Shown here in pieces: positions 10,447 through 22,100 of a stretch of 64,000 nt of DNA; position 1 is the first letter of the stretch, and each line of letters opens with the position of its first letter. The notes below the pieces were generated by a model that saw only the letters and a program-made list of their open reading frames with translations, had not been told where the DNA came from and did no database searches. The position numbers were made by a program, and so were the translations under genes. The DNA comes from Euphorbia lathyris. Taxonomy: Eukaryota > Streptophyta > Magnoliopsida > Malpighiales > Euphorbiaceae. The stretch covers positions 23,701,001-23,765,000 of the forward strand of contig NC_088913.1 in assembly GCF_963576675.1 (NCBI RefSeq), given 5' to 3'.

Positions 10447-11558
10447 GGGAGCTAATCGTAATCCTTAAAGGGGGGGGGGGGGGGGGTTTAGCCATTTAAT
10501 AAATCAGAGAGCCGCTAGGGTTTTCTCTCCTCCACAATGTAGATTTATATTTTTAGATTAGATTTCCTGCTTTCTAGATTAGGTTTATTTTCTGTTTTGT
10601 CTTTTCTTTCATGAATGATTGATGGGAGAAGCTCCTCATCTTCTATTTTTATAATCGAATTAGACAAAGCGGGTTTTAGATTTCTATCTCTCTCTTTTAT
10701 CTTTTGCTTTTATAATTTATTATGGATGTTTTTTGTTATTCATGATTTCCTCCTGTTATGATTAGTTTGTCTATGTACTGATCTCCATCCATTTTGGGAT
10801 GGGGATGAAATTGATTGTAAGAATATGTATGATTAGGGATCTAGGGCCTTTTGATTGATCAGTTTATACATGCTTAATTCCTAGAAATTGTTAGGAACAT
10901 AATTTATGTTAGAATGAACATTGATAATGATCAACTAGCATGTTTATGTATATAATGTGCTTAATGCCTATGACCCTGACATTAAATAGGATTATAGATA
11001 GATGAGAACCTGACCACGGAATCGTCTATACCGAATTTGTATTAACCTGACTTCGCTAGAGACCACTAGGAATGAGGCTTTGTAGCTGGGCTACGGCTTT
11101 AACCTTAGTTGTTAATAAACCTAATGCTTTGCATATGCCTAATCAAGCCGTCACCCGAATGCATGTGAATAGGAAGGACGAATACTGATCATATTAGTCT
11201 TTCACTTAGGACAATTACCTTCAATTAGTGGTAAAACATAAATCTGAACTCCATAAACCCATACATAGGATTTAATCATAGGATTCCTCACCCTAGATTG
11301 TGCCATCCATTAATTCACCTTCTACCCTGTCAATTGTTCACTTAATTTTGTTACCTTTATTGCTTTCAGTTAGTTAATTAGTTATTCACAAACCCAAATC
11401 TTTATCCAACCCTCTAAACAATTAGATCACTCTAGGTAGATTCACTAGTTATAACAAATAGTCTTTATGGTTCGATCTCGTGCTTAGCACAATATTACTT
11501 GTTGCGATAGGATACACTTGTCCTATTAAATGATATATACTTTACGAGCATCAATAGC

Positions 11559-11985
11559 ATCGCAGACTTCATCACCGTGCTCACGTTTCAGCGAGCACAA
11601 TCCAAGCGGCAAGTATTATTGTAAAGGGTTATTTATGTGCATTGCTATTAATGTTCATTTTAGCATGTACATGTAGATATGAATGTGTATGTGTCTATGT
11701 GTGAAGCATGTTGGCTTGTTTTATGTTCTGTTTAGGAAGTAGAACTGATTCAGTTTGTGTATGAATGTTCATTGGGCATGTAGCATATTATGTGTCACTT
11801 GAATATACATATGTTTCATAACAATTAGGAATAGACATAAACGAATAAGTTGACTACTTGTTATAGCATGTTATGTGTCAGTTGAATATACATATATATG
11901 TCTACTTAAATAAGTTGTCTACTTTTTATTGCCTGTCAAAAAAGGATAACGTGCAAGGGGGGCATTATGATGTGACGTGCGAATA
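11559..11985. other. Unrecognised sequence right of solo LTR A
   Basis: Continuation of the sequence at 9568-9930. Two G-runs occur near the end (GCAAGGGGGGCA at about 11952 and ACAAGGGGGGAA at about 11989). No gene is seen. Confidence 0.4.
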
Positions 11986-11989
11986 GCGT

Positions 11990-12445
11990 ACAAGGGGGGA
12001 ATGATGCGCAAATAGCAACAAAAGGAGATTTGTGGTTGGATCAACAGTATTGCTCCTAACTTCAGCTCGAGTTCTTGGTCTACCACCCCTAGCATTCTCA
12101 ACTCCATCCACCAAGTCTGCATCATCCTCTTCAAACATATAGTCTAGATCAACAAAATATGGCTCTTCTACTGGATGGTTTGCTTGTGAAGTGCTTGCAT
12201 GATTTGTATTTGGTTCTTCCATATTACCAACAATAGGTTCACCTTTAGCTTCTTCCCTATCACCAACATGCCCACCTTCATCTTCATCCCTATCACCAAC
12301 ATGCGCACCTTCAGCTTCTTCCCTATCACCACCATGCCCACCTTCATCTTCATCTCCTCCCACATATCCACCACTAACTTCTGCTTCATCTTATGGCATA
12401 ACATTATCAACATAATCAGCTTCATCTTCTCCCATATCTACACCA
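11990..12445 (-). pseudogene. MuDR-like transposase N-terminal acidic region (fragment)
   Basis: Minus-strand reading gives an acidic repetitive stretch made of GDREEAEGAH- and GDRDEDEGGH-like units, followed by FVDLDYMFEEDDADLVDG and ARGGRPRTRAEVRSNTVD. This resembles the acidic linker between the PB1-like and catalytic regions of plant MuDR-type transposases. It is the direct continuation of 25634-26359, split by Sirevirus 2 (target duplication CTATC). One in-frame stop is visible near 12393. Catalytic and zinc-finger parts are missing; homology stops near 12030. Confidence 0.6.
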
Positions 12446-12450
12446 CTATC

Positions 12451-13780
12451 TGTTGAAACATCTTTCCACATGATTTTGATTTGACAAAATTATTTGAGTA
12501 ATTGATAAAGAAATATTTTAACAGATTAAATTTAAATGCCTTGATTTATTCACACTAATGTGTTTGTTCAATGTTGAGTTTATTGATTTAGAAGATATTA
12601 AGATAAAAAGTCTAAAGGCCCATAAGTGCCCAATTCAACACATCAAGACCTCACGGCCCTAGAAGATAAAACGCAGCCGTATCAAGTGAAACGACGACTC
12701 AACATGAAGAAGGATCAAGAAGCCTTCTAACAAAATCTTCAAGAGGAAGCTGTTGAGTGAAGCGACAATACAGTTTGGACAGCGGCAGAACAAAATAAAC
12801 TTCTAGACAAAGTATTTCTACTTTGGGTAAAGTTCAGAAGGCGCAGGAAGCTGTCTGGAAGACTTTGCCGTAAATGTCGAAACATTCTATTTATCTAACA
12901 AAAAGCTGCTGAGCACTGATGAAGACAGAAGATGCAAGAATCTCATTGGCCAACGACACTGAGCACGAACTGAGTGACAATGACAGGAAGCCGTTTGCCT
13001 CCAACGGTTATTTCGAAATTCGAAATTACCGGTGCTTGAAGTGTCACTATATAAAGGCCTCTCATTTGCTTCATTCGATGCAGATCTTCAACTAGTCAAA
13101 ACACTGACCAAATTCATACTTGAAGTTCTATGAAAAGCAAAGCAAAAATCTTGCACCAATTTCCAATCATCGTGTAAAAGTCTAGAGTGATTTCAATTCA
13201 TCTAAAGTGTCTTAACAATTGTTGTTTAGGACAAACACCTTATCATTTCTAGAAGAATAGAAAGGAGAGACTGAGTACTCGGTTATAGTACTCAGCGGTA
13301 GTTATAGGAGTGAGTAGAGGTATAGAGGAAGGTACTCTTGTATACTCAGCTTCTATAGTAAAAGGTTTCGTGCTCTACCTTTAAAGAGCTTAGTAGAGAA
13401 TTAAAAAAGCTCGGAACGCGTTCCGGGGACTAGACGTAGGCGGAGAGGCCGAACCAGGATATGTCTGCTGAGTAATATCTTTCTAATCCTTAAACTCCTT
13501 TATATATTGCTTGCTATAAAACTGACTAAGTAACGAACTCACACTGAGTTGGGTGCACTAAGAAGCTGAGTTCAGGAATAGACTTTAAATGTTATCTCCT
13601 GACTCAAGGAAAGAAACTGACTTAGCCACAAGTTGACTAAGCATGTTTCTTAAAACTACTTAGCGCCGTTGTGTAAACCTTTTCTTAAGAAAAGAAGTCA
13701 GCCTTAATGTACAAATTTTTAAATAGTTCCTATCCCCCCCCCCCTTGGAACTAATCTTGTTATGTTATAAGGGACCAACA
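12451..13780 (+). mobile_element. Sirevirus 2 5' LTR
   Basis: TGTTGAAACA...GGGACCAACA, 1330 bp. TATA motif CTATATAAAGG at about 13047. A C-rich loop with TAGTTCC/GGAACTA arms lies at 13724-13753. Followed two bases later by the primer binding site. Confidence 0.93.
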
Positions 13781-13782
13781 AG

Positions 13783-13795
13783 TGGTATCAGAGCC
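13783..13795 (+). other. Primer binding site (initiator tRNA-Met)
   Basis: TGGTATCAGAGCC directly after the 5' LTR matches the complement of the 3' end of plant initiator methionine tRNA, the usual minus-strand primer of copia elements. Confidence 0.92.
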
Positions 13796-13842
13796 TAAAA
13801 GCTCACTGAGCAAGATATAACTATCTTGAGCTGATCCCCACT

Positions 13843-15550
13843 ATGGCTGAGAACAGCACTCATTTCCTCCCAGGAAATCTGACAACTCAGATTCTTCCTG
13901 AGGGCTTGTCCATACTCGGCCTCCTCTGAACAGAATGAAGAATTTCATTCAGGCTACAAATATGAGTGCATGGCTCTCTATAGTCCAAGGCCCATTTGTT
14001 CCTGTTGAAATCATTGACGGCCAAACAGTTGTTAAAGTTGAGACTAAGTGGACAGAAGATGACCTCAAGAAGCTACAAAATCACGCTTCGGCTATAAACA
14101 TGCTTCACTGTTCGTTAGATGCTGCAGAGTACAACAAAATTTCAGGTTGTGAGTCAGCATAAGAGATCTAGAAGAAATTGGAGGCCACCTACGAAGGAAC
14201 CAACAAAGTCAAGGAGTCCAAGGTGAACCAGCATATGAGGTTGTATGAGCTGTTTGAAATGAACGATGATGAAGGAATCTCTGACAGGAACTCAAGATTC
14301 ACAAACATAATCAACGAGCTCAAGAGACTTGGCAAGATCTTCACTGAGGAAGAGCAAGTCAAGAAGTTTCTTAGGAGTCTTCCTAAAAGCTGGCAAGCAA
14401 GGAAAACTGTTTTTGAGGAAGCTCAAGACTTAACCACCTACAAATATGATGAACTCATTGGCTCACTGCTGACCCATGAGATCTCAATGAAGAACTTTGA
14501 GGTGAAGGAAAAGTCTGAAGACAAGAAGCAAAAATCTTTTGTCATGAAAGCTGACTCCACTGATGGGAGCTCAACAAACGATGAAGAAATGGCAATGTTC
14601 ACTAGAAAGATGAAAAGGTTGTTCAGAAAGAATGAAAAATATTCCAAGAAGCCTTACAAGAAGTTTGACAAGTACAAAGCTGAGTCCAGCGACAGCAAGT
14701 ACAAGAAGGACATCTCAAAACCCATTACATGTTTTGAATGTCATCAGACTAGCCATATCAAATCAAGATGCCCTACCTTAAGGAAGGAAAAGAAGAACGG
14801 TAAGAAGGATATGGTGGCAACCTGGAGTGATAGTGATGAGTCATCATCATCTGAAGCTGATGCCACTGAGTCAGCAAAGATCTGCTTCATGACAGATGAG
14901 CTTGCTGAGACTTGTACTTCTGAGCACGCTGACCCCTCTATTGCATCTGATGATGAGGCACACTCAACTGAGGTAATATCATTACCTTTGCTCAGAAATG
15001 AAATGATTAATGCCCTGATTGACCTATACACACTTGTCAAAAAGTGTAACAAGAAGGTTAGAGCACTCAGCAGGCGATGTGACGAGATCGAAGAGGTCAA
15101 ACTCAGTGACCTTCGATATCTTCTACAAGACAACTCAACTTTGCATAGCAACATTGAGGTTATGCACAAGTTTGTCTCTGAGGTCCAATCAGATTCTAAG
15201 AAACTGATAAAGGACGTCACATCTATTTAGAATCAATTTAAGGTTTCGAATAAAAGAAATATTCCTCTGAACACTCAGTACCGAAGTACTAGTAAGCAAA
15301 GATGGAATCCTCAATGGAATGTCCAATGTGACTTCTGTGGGAAGAAAGGACACACCACAAAGATGTGCTGGCATGCTCAGCACTCGGGTTTTGACCAGTC
15401 AGTGAGACATACCAAGCGGAAGGTCAGCTGCGACTTCTGCGGGAAAAATGGACACACTGTCCAAGTATGTCCTCATAAAAAAATATGATGCTTTACCTAT
15501 TGAACGTAACAAACAAGGACCCAAAAAGAATTGGGTACCTAAAAGCAACT
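13843..15550 (+). pseudogene. Sirevirus 2 gag
   Basis: The likely start ATG 13843 (MAENSTHFLPGN) is followed soon by a stop or frameshift near 13925. Open stretches at 13935-14162 and 14178-15230 carry the copia gag domain (KKLEATYEGTNKVKESK, RLYELFEMNDDEGISD, VKKFLRSLPKSWQA). A zinc knuckle follows (CFECHQTSHIKSRC, in which the usual G before H is S), then acidic serine-rich sequence. After the stop at 15230 two more CX2CX4HX4C knuckles are visible (CDFCGKKGHTTKMC at about 15335 and CDFCGKNGHTVQVC at about 15430). Gag would package element RNA; this copy is broken. Confidence 0.85.
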
Positions 15551-15557
15551 AGCTATA

Positions 15558-18500
15558 TTGCAGATAAGCCTGAGATGTGCTGAGAAGTCAAAGATGTGGT
15601 ATATTGACAGCGTATGCTCGAGGCATATGACTGGTGATGAAACTCAGTTCATCACACTTGTGCGTAAACGAGGTGGAAGCGTAAGTTTTGGAGACAACAA
15701 AAAGGGTAAGATAGTAGGGTCAGGAACCATTAGTGGTAATCCTACTATTGAGTCAGTCTCCCTAGTCAGCGGACTCAAATATAACTTACTCAGCGTAGCT
15801 CAGCTACGTGATAATGGGAGAAAAGTTATATTTGATAACACTGGATGTAAAATACTTGAGGGTAAAACAAAGGAGTTGATTTTAACTTCCCCTCGCATTG
15901 ATAATGTCTTTATGCTGAATTTAGAAAAGAAATTTTCAAAAACTGTATGTTTAGTGTCAAAGGAAGAAAATTCCTGGCTATGGCACATGAGACTTGGTCA
16001 TGTAAGCATGGACCTCCTGGCCAAATTGGCAAGAAAGCAATTAGTTGAGGGACTGCCAGAACTTAAGTTCGAAAAAGATCAATTATGCCACGCTTGTCAA
16101 GCTAGAAAACAAACCAAGAAATCTTTTAATAGTAAAAACATTGTCTCAACTAAGCGTCCATTAGAGTTGCTACACTTGGATCTCTTCGGTCCAGTCCAGC
16201 CGCTGAGCTTGGGTGGTAGAAGATTTTCCTTGGTCATTGTAGATGACTTTTCTCGGTACACTTGGATCATCTTGCTGAGTAGCAAGGATGAAACCTTTGA
16301 GACGTTTTCAACTTTAGTAAGAAAACTTGAAAATGATAAAGACCTTAAGTTAGCTCACATCCGAAGTGATAATAGTGGAGAATTCAAGAACCAACAGTTT
16401 GTTGAATTCTGTGAAGCCAACGACATTGACCATAATTTCTCTGCTCCTAGAACGCCTCAACAGAATGGGGTGTTGAAAGGAAAAACAGAACCTTGGTCGA
16501 AATAGCCAGGACAATACTGAGTGAGCATAGGCTTCCAAAGTACTTTTAGGGAGAAGCTGTCAACACATCGTGCTACATACTTAATAGGGCTCTAGTTAGA
16601 CCCATATGAAAGAACACCCCTACAAAATTTGGAAAGGACGAAAGCCCAACATTGGATACTTTCGTGCCTTTGGCTGTAAATGCTTTATTTTAAATACCAA
16701 AGTCAGCCTAGCTAAGTTTGATTCAAAAGCTGATGAAGCTATCTTTTTAGGCTACTCAACAAACAGCAAAGCATACCGAGTTTTCAATAAACGAACTCAG
16801 GTCTTAGAAGAGTCAGTACACGTTGAGTTTGATGAAACTAACCCTGCAGAAAAAGAGAAGCAGCTGACTGAGGATGATCCATACTGAGCACCCGCTGACC
16901 AAGTAACAGCCGCTGAGTCACTACCTCAAGGGCTGACCAAAGGTAAAAGCGAAACTCAGATTGTTTTCACTGACCAATCTATACCTGCAGAGATTGTTGA
17001 AAACAGAACCAGCTCAAGACATCACTATACCAAAGGAAATCAGAATACCAAGAGGACACTCAAAGAGTGCCATTTTTGATACTGCTGAGAACACCCTGAT
17101 GACAAGAAATCAACTCAGGAGATACCTCAGCAACGTAGCATTCGTCTCAATTCTGGAACCAAAGAACTTCCCAAAAGCTGAGAACGATGAATACTGGATG
17201 GGAGCAATGCAAGAAGAACTTGATCAGTTCAAGAGAAATGAAGTTTGGGACTTGGTGCCAAAACCTAAAAGTCAGAAGACCATAGGAACAAGATGGGTCT
17301 TCCGCAACAAGCTAGATGAGCAAGGAAATGTAGTCAGGAACAAGGCACGACTTGTAGCTCAGGGCTACAGTTAGCAAGAAAGTATTGACTACGGTGAGAT
17401 GTTTGCCCCAGTGGCAAGGCTAGAGGCTATAAGAATTTTATGTGCATATGCAAGTTATATGAATTTTAAATTATTTCAAATGGATGTTAAGAGTGCATTA
17501 CTTAATGGAGTTATAAACGAGGAAGTTTATGTTAATCAGCCTCCGGGGTTTAAGGATCCTAAGTTCCCAAACCACGTTTATAAACTCAAAAAGGCTCTGT
17601 ATGGTCTCAAGCAAGCACCACGTGCTTGGTATGAGAGGCTGACCAATTTTGTGCTGACCAGAAATTATGTCAGAGGAAAAGCTGATACAACCTTATTCAT
17701 TAAGAGGAAGGGTAAAGATACCCTACTGGCTCAGATATATGTTGATGATATTATTTTTGGTGCCACTAATGAGTCCATGTGCAAGGAATTTAGCAAGCGG
17801 ATGCAGACTGAGTTTGAAATGTCAATGATGGGAGAACTTAACTTCTTCCTTGGACTTCAAATCAAACAAGGGAAAAATGGCATTTTCATAAGTCAATCCA
17901 AGTATGCTAAGGAGATATTGAAGAAATATGAACTTGAGAACTGTAAGTCAATATCTATCCCTATGGGCACTGACACTGTCCTTTGCACTGATGAAAGTGG
18001 TAAGTCAGTAGATAGTAGATTATACCGAGGTATGATTGGCTCTTTACTTTACTTAATAGCGAGTAGACCGGACATTCAGTTCTCAGTATGTTATTGTGCT
18101 AGATATCAATCTAACCCTAAGGAATCTCATTACATAGCTGTAAAAAGAATCCTTAGATATTTGCAAGGCTCGGTGAATGCAGGTTTATGGCATCCTAATA
18201 CTCATGATTTCACACTTCTTGGATACACTGACGCTGACTATGGACGAGATAAGCTTGAACGAAAAAGCACTTCAGGAGGATGTCATTTCCTTGGAAGCTG
18301 TCTTGTGTCTTGGTTCAGTAAGAAGCAGTCATCAGTAGCCCTGTCAACCACTGAAGCTGAGTACATTACTGCTGGAAGCTGTGTTGCTCAAGTCCTCTGG
18401 ATTAAGTAACAGCTTGAAGATTTTTGTGTTCAGACTAAAATGATTGAAGTCAAATGTGACAACAAAAGTGTCATTGACCTATCAAAGAACTCAATCTAGC

Positions 18501-18685
18501 ACAACAGGATGAAGCATGTCAGCATAAGGCATCACTTCATCAGAGATCATGTACTCAAGGGAGAGATCAAGCTGACCTATGTCCCAACGGATGAGCAGCT
18601 TGTTGATATCTTCACAAAACCACTGGCTCGTGAGCAATTTAACATACTAAGGGAAGCCATTGGTATGTTTAATCCTCTTCACTAA
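15558..18685 (+). pseudogene. Sirevirus 2 pol (protease-integrase-RT-RNase H)
   Basis: Protease begins at about 15595 with WYIDSVCSRHMTG; the catalytic D-S/T-G triad reads D-S-V here. It is followed by the integrase zinc region ([16 protein letters not shown]), integrase core ([20 protein letters not shown] where G is replaced by S), RT ([22 protein letters not shown]) and RNase H (TDADYGRDKLERKSTSGG, LSTTEAEY, KHVSIRHHFIRD, TKPLAREQF). Defects: one-base deletion near 16470; TGG-to-TAG near 16548; a change near 16600; stops near 16885, 17372, 18407 and 18498. Most stops correspond to CAG, CAA or TGG codons in Sirevirus 1. It keeps the protease and RT segments that Sirevirus 1 has lost. Confidence 0.9.
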
Positions 18686-19175
18686 ATTCCAAGTATAATT
18701 TGTGATATATTCATGCTGAGTTGATTACCATGCTGAGTGATTTATGCTAAATCAATATTTATTACATGCTGAGTGAATATGCACGCTGAGTGGTTATCTT
18801 AAACCAAATGACTAATTACACGAATTATTCCTTTGCGTAAAACTGACTACTCAGAACATTAAACGTTTTGCATTCTTAAACAATGAGTAAAAGACCCGTT
18901 GTGAAATAAATACTTGCACGCGAATTAAATAGTCACATAGGATGACGTATGCACTATAATTAGAAAATACATGCGCCGAATGTGTCATAAATGCCAGAAT
19001 ATTTGTCGTTTGAGTATCTCGAGATCAAACGGCCACCTCAACGCTTCAGATCAACTCAACAACTCTATAAATAGTGGACGAATTCCCACGTGTACCTCTT
19101 TACGCTTAGAAATTTTTGGTATTTGAATCCTCTCTATTTCTAAAATCCCAAATCTCTCAAATCTCTCTAAGAATC
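18686..19175 (+). other. Sirevirus 2 spacer between pol and envelope-like ORF
   Basis: No gene. Contains repeated ATGCTGAGTG/GCTGAGT words (about 18713, 18729, 18768, 18785) as in the matching spacer of Sirevirus 1. CTATAAATAG at about 19060 could act as a TATA box for a downstream transcript, but that is conjecture. Confidence 0.5.
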
Positions 19176-22100
19176 ATGACAAAAGATTCTCAAAATGTCT
19201 CCGGTGCCGGTTACACCGATAATCGCTCCGATGAAAATCCTCAATCCCCTCAAGAAACGAGTCAGCGTGACTACTCAAAGGTCACTACACCGAGGAAGCA
19301 AACCAAGGATGACCAAGCCACCTCCTCAAAAGGAAAGGACAAAGAAAAGAAGCCCGTTGAACGAACCTACTCCCTGGTTTATGAAAGCATTAGGGGTTGT
19401 AAGGTTCGCCACTCACGTTGGTTCTCAAAGAGCTTTGTGGAAGCTGAGAAACCCTTTTGTGAGTGGATCAAAAAGAACGGTTGGACCGAGCTATTCTCAG
19501 TCCACGAAGCTACATATCCTGAGTTAGTGAAGGAATTCTACGCTAACCTAAGAGCCGCAGATGACAATCGAGACTACATGGTCACTAAGGTTAGAGGAAA
19601 GGATATATTCATCAACCCTTCCTACCTTGCCTCATTACTCAAGCTGAAAAACGAAGGAGCAATACTTCGTAAATCTGGTGATCAAGACAAAACCAACTAC
19701 GTCGTCGAGTTCTGCAAACCTCCTGGTCATGTAAGGGAGATTTCAAGTACCTCCATGGGTCAACATCAGAAGATGGCCCATTACATACTGACAAATTTCA
19801 TCTTCCCCAAAATCAACTGCACCAACTCAGTGACAAACTTTGAGTAGTGCTTCATATGGCACATGCTGACCTATACGCCGATAAACATGCCTATCTTTAT
19901 AATCGGTGGTTTCCAATGGAGCACTGGAACCCTTAGGTTAGGCTCAATTATTACTAGAATCCTCAAAGATCACAAGGCTAATTTGGTTGAGGAAATCCAC
20001 ACTTGGTGAACAGAGATCATTGTCGCTGCATTGTTTGGTCTATTCTACGATCAACCAATTGTGGCCAAGAAAGGAAAAGGAGCCGCTGTTCAGGAAACCG
20101 AGGGGATGCAGTCCCAAAAAGGAAAGAAGGAAAGAAAGAGGAAAGCTGTTCACAGCCCCTCTAGAGAAGTTTCTTCTCCACCAAAGAAGCTCAAGTTTGT
20201 GACAAGAGGAACTAAGCCTCAAACTCAACAAGGTCAGGATGGACCTAAATCAGCAGAAAACCTCAAGAGGCAAGCTGAGCCTGAGGTAGAAGAGAAATAG
20301 GATGATGATGAGCAACCACTGAGGAAGAGGAAGAAAATCTCCTTTGAGTTAAGACCCATCATTGCACCTCCCACTGACGTCGTTATTCCTGCTGACTCAC
20401 ACTATGCACGAAGTCTTGGCGGTGATATTGAGCAACCAGAGGATGAACTAGATGAAGAAGAACTGGGTGATTAGTTTGATAATGAGGAAACAGTAGATGA
20501 TGAGCAACATGAGCCATCAGATGATGACCAACATGGCACAGCCTACACTGAGGAGGTTGAAGAAGAAGTTGAGCCAACATCGAATGATCAAACTGAACAA
20601 GTAGTAAATTCACCATCTGACTCACTTGAGTCTATTCCAACTGACACTCCTCCTCCAAAAGCTAAGAGGTCGAGGAGACTTAAGAAGAAGGCTCATAAAT
20701 CCCCTGTCATCGACCTACTATCAGACTCACCTCTACGGGATTCAATCTCAGACCTCACCGAACCTCAATTCAGATTCTTCTCTGATCCAACCGAATCTGA
20801 TCTCTCTCCACCAGAGCAAAAAGAAAAGCAAGCCTCTGTTTCTCAGCCAAAGGAACATGCCGACTCAAATGCTACTCCAAAACAAGTAAATACCGAGCAT
20901 GTGCTCGAAGTTCCTGCTCCTCAACATGTTGAGCCAGCTAAGGAAATACCTACTCACGTCAGTGCTGAAATTCTTCACCCTCCTCAACCCATTCAGCCTC
21001 AGCCTGACTCTAAGCAAGTAACACATTCTGCTGATCATCCTCTTCCACAAATACAAGTGCAGAATATAATCCAGTCAGCTTCTACTGGAAATCCAAATTC
21101 CAGACCAGCCGCTGATCATACTGGCACTTCTAATATTGAGCAGAACCAAACACCTCCACAATCCGGTTCTACTCGTATTCCGGCAGCTGAGCCAAACAAT
21201 GATGGAACCTTTTCGTATCTGAATGCCTCTGAGTCTGGTCAAAGAATTATTGACTCAGCTCAAGCTTTGCTCCAGGACCTCCATCAAACAAATGCCAATG
21301 CCGCTGGGTCAGTTCCTGTTAAGCCCACTCAGCTTTCGTCTGTCACTCAGCTTCTCATAGAAATCAAAGGTCTGAAAGATCTTCTGAGTGTCATGACTTC
21401 ATTTCAGTCCCAACAGCCCAGGAAGGAATCTATAACCATGCTGGCTGAACTCCAGCTGACCATGGTCAATCACTTGAACTCTCTACAGGGTCAATTTCAT
21501 CAACTATCAGCTGCGAACACAATGTATGCAACTTCTGCTGAAGTTCATCAACTTTTCAACCAGCTTCATACTGAGCAAGCCAGAACAAATGAGCAACTCT
21601 CTTCCTCCTCCTAATGCTCCATTGAGCAAATCAGTGAGGCTGTTTGATAGCTCCCATTTGTATAGGGTTTTTAGGCCCCTTTTAGCTTCCTTTTGCTTTA
21701 TTTCCTTTTAATTTTAGTAGCGTTTTATTATCTTTTAGTCAAAATTAGTAATTTCCTTTATTTATGGTGTTTTTGGTGTTTTCATGGATTTTCAGGGACC
21801 TTTCGTGCATTTCGGAACCAGACCCAAGCCTATTGGAGCATCTTCGGATCATTCAGGGACCATCAGAGCACTTTTGGGATTCATTAGGGACCATTAGAGC
21901 ACTTTTGGGAAGCCCAGGGACCTAAACAGATAAAAGCCGGAGTAAAATCGCCCCATTTAGGACCTATCTCGCCGAGACAATACCTGTCTCGTCGAGACAG
22001 GCCCTCGTCTCGTCGAGACACCCCTTGTCTCGACGAGACGAGGCGGGGAAAGGCGCACCATCGCCTTCCCCCTTGCTGGAATGCACGGATTTGGGCCTAG

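Larger units (their letters stand above)
9931..11553 (+). mobile_element. Solo LTR A
   Basis: Begins TGATAGCTCC and ends GAGCATCA, with a perfect 5-bp target duplication ATAGC on both sides (9926-9930 and 11554-11558). It has no internal domain, so it is a solo LTR left by unequal recombination. It is closely similar along its length to solo LTR B (21645-23279). It contains palindromic TCTCGTCGAGA-type units at 10239-10310, a TATA motif CTATAAATAG at 10437-10446 and a 17-base G run at 10470-10486 (six in copy B). The parent family is not identifiable without internal sequence; length and ends fit a plant LTR retrotransposon, perhaps Ty3/gypsy. Confidence 0.9.

Noticed and set aside
13783..13795. 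Possible tRNA gene remnant
   Set aside because: Only the 13 bases complementary to the tRNA end are present; this is a primer binding site.
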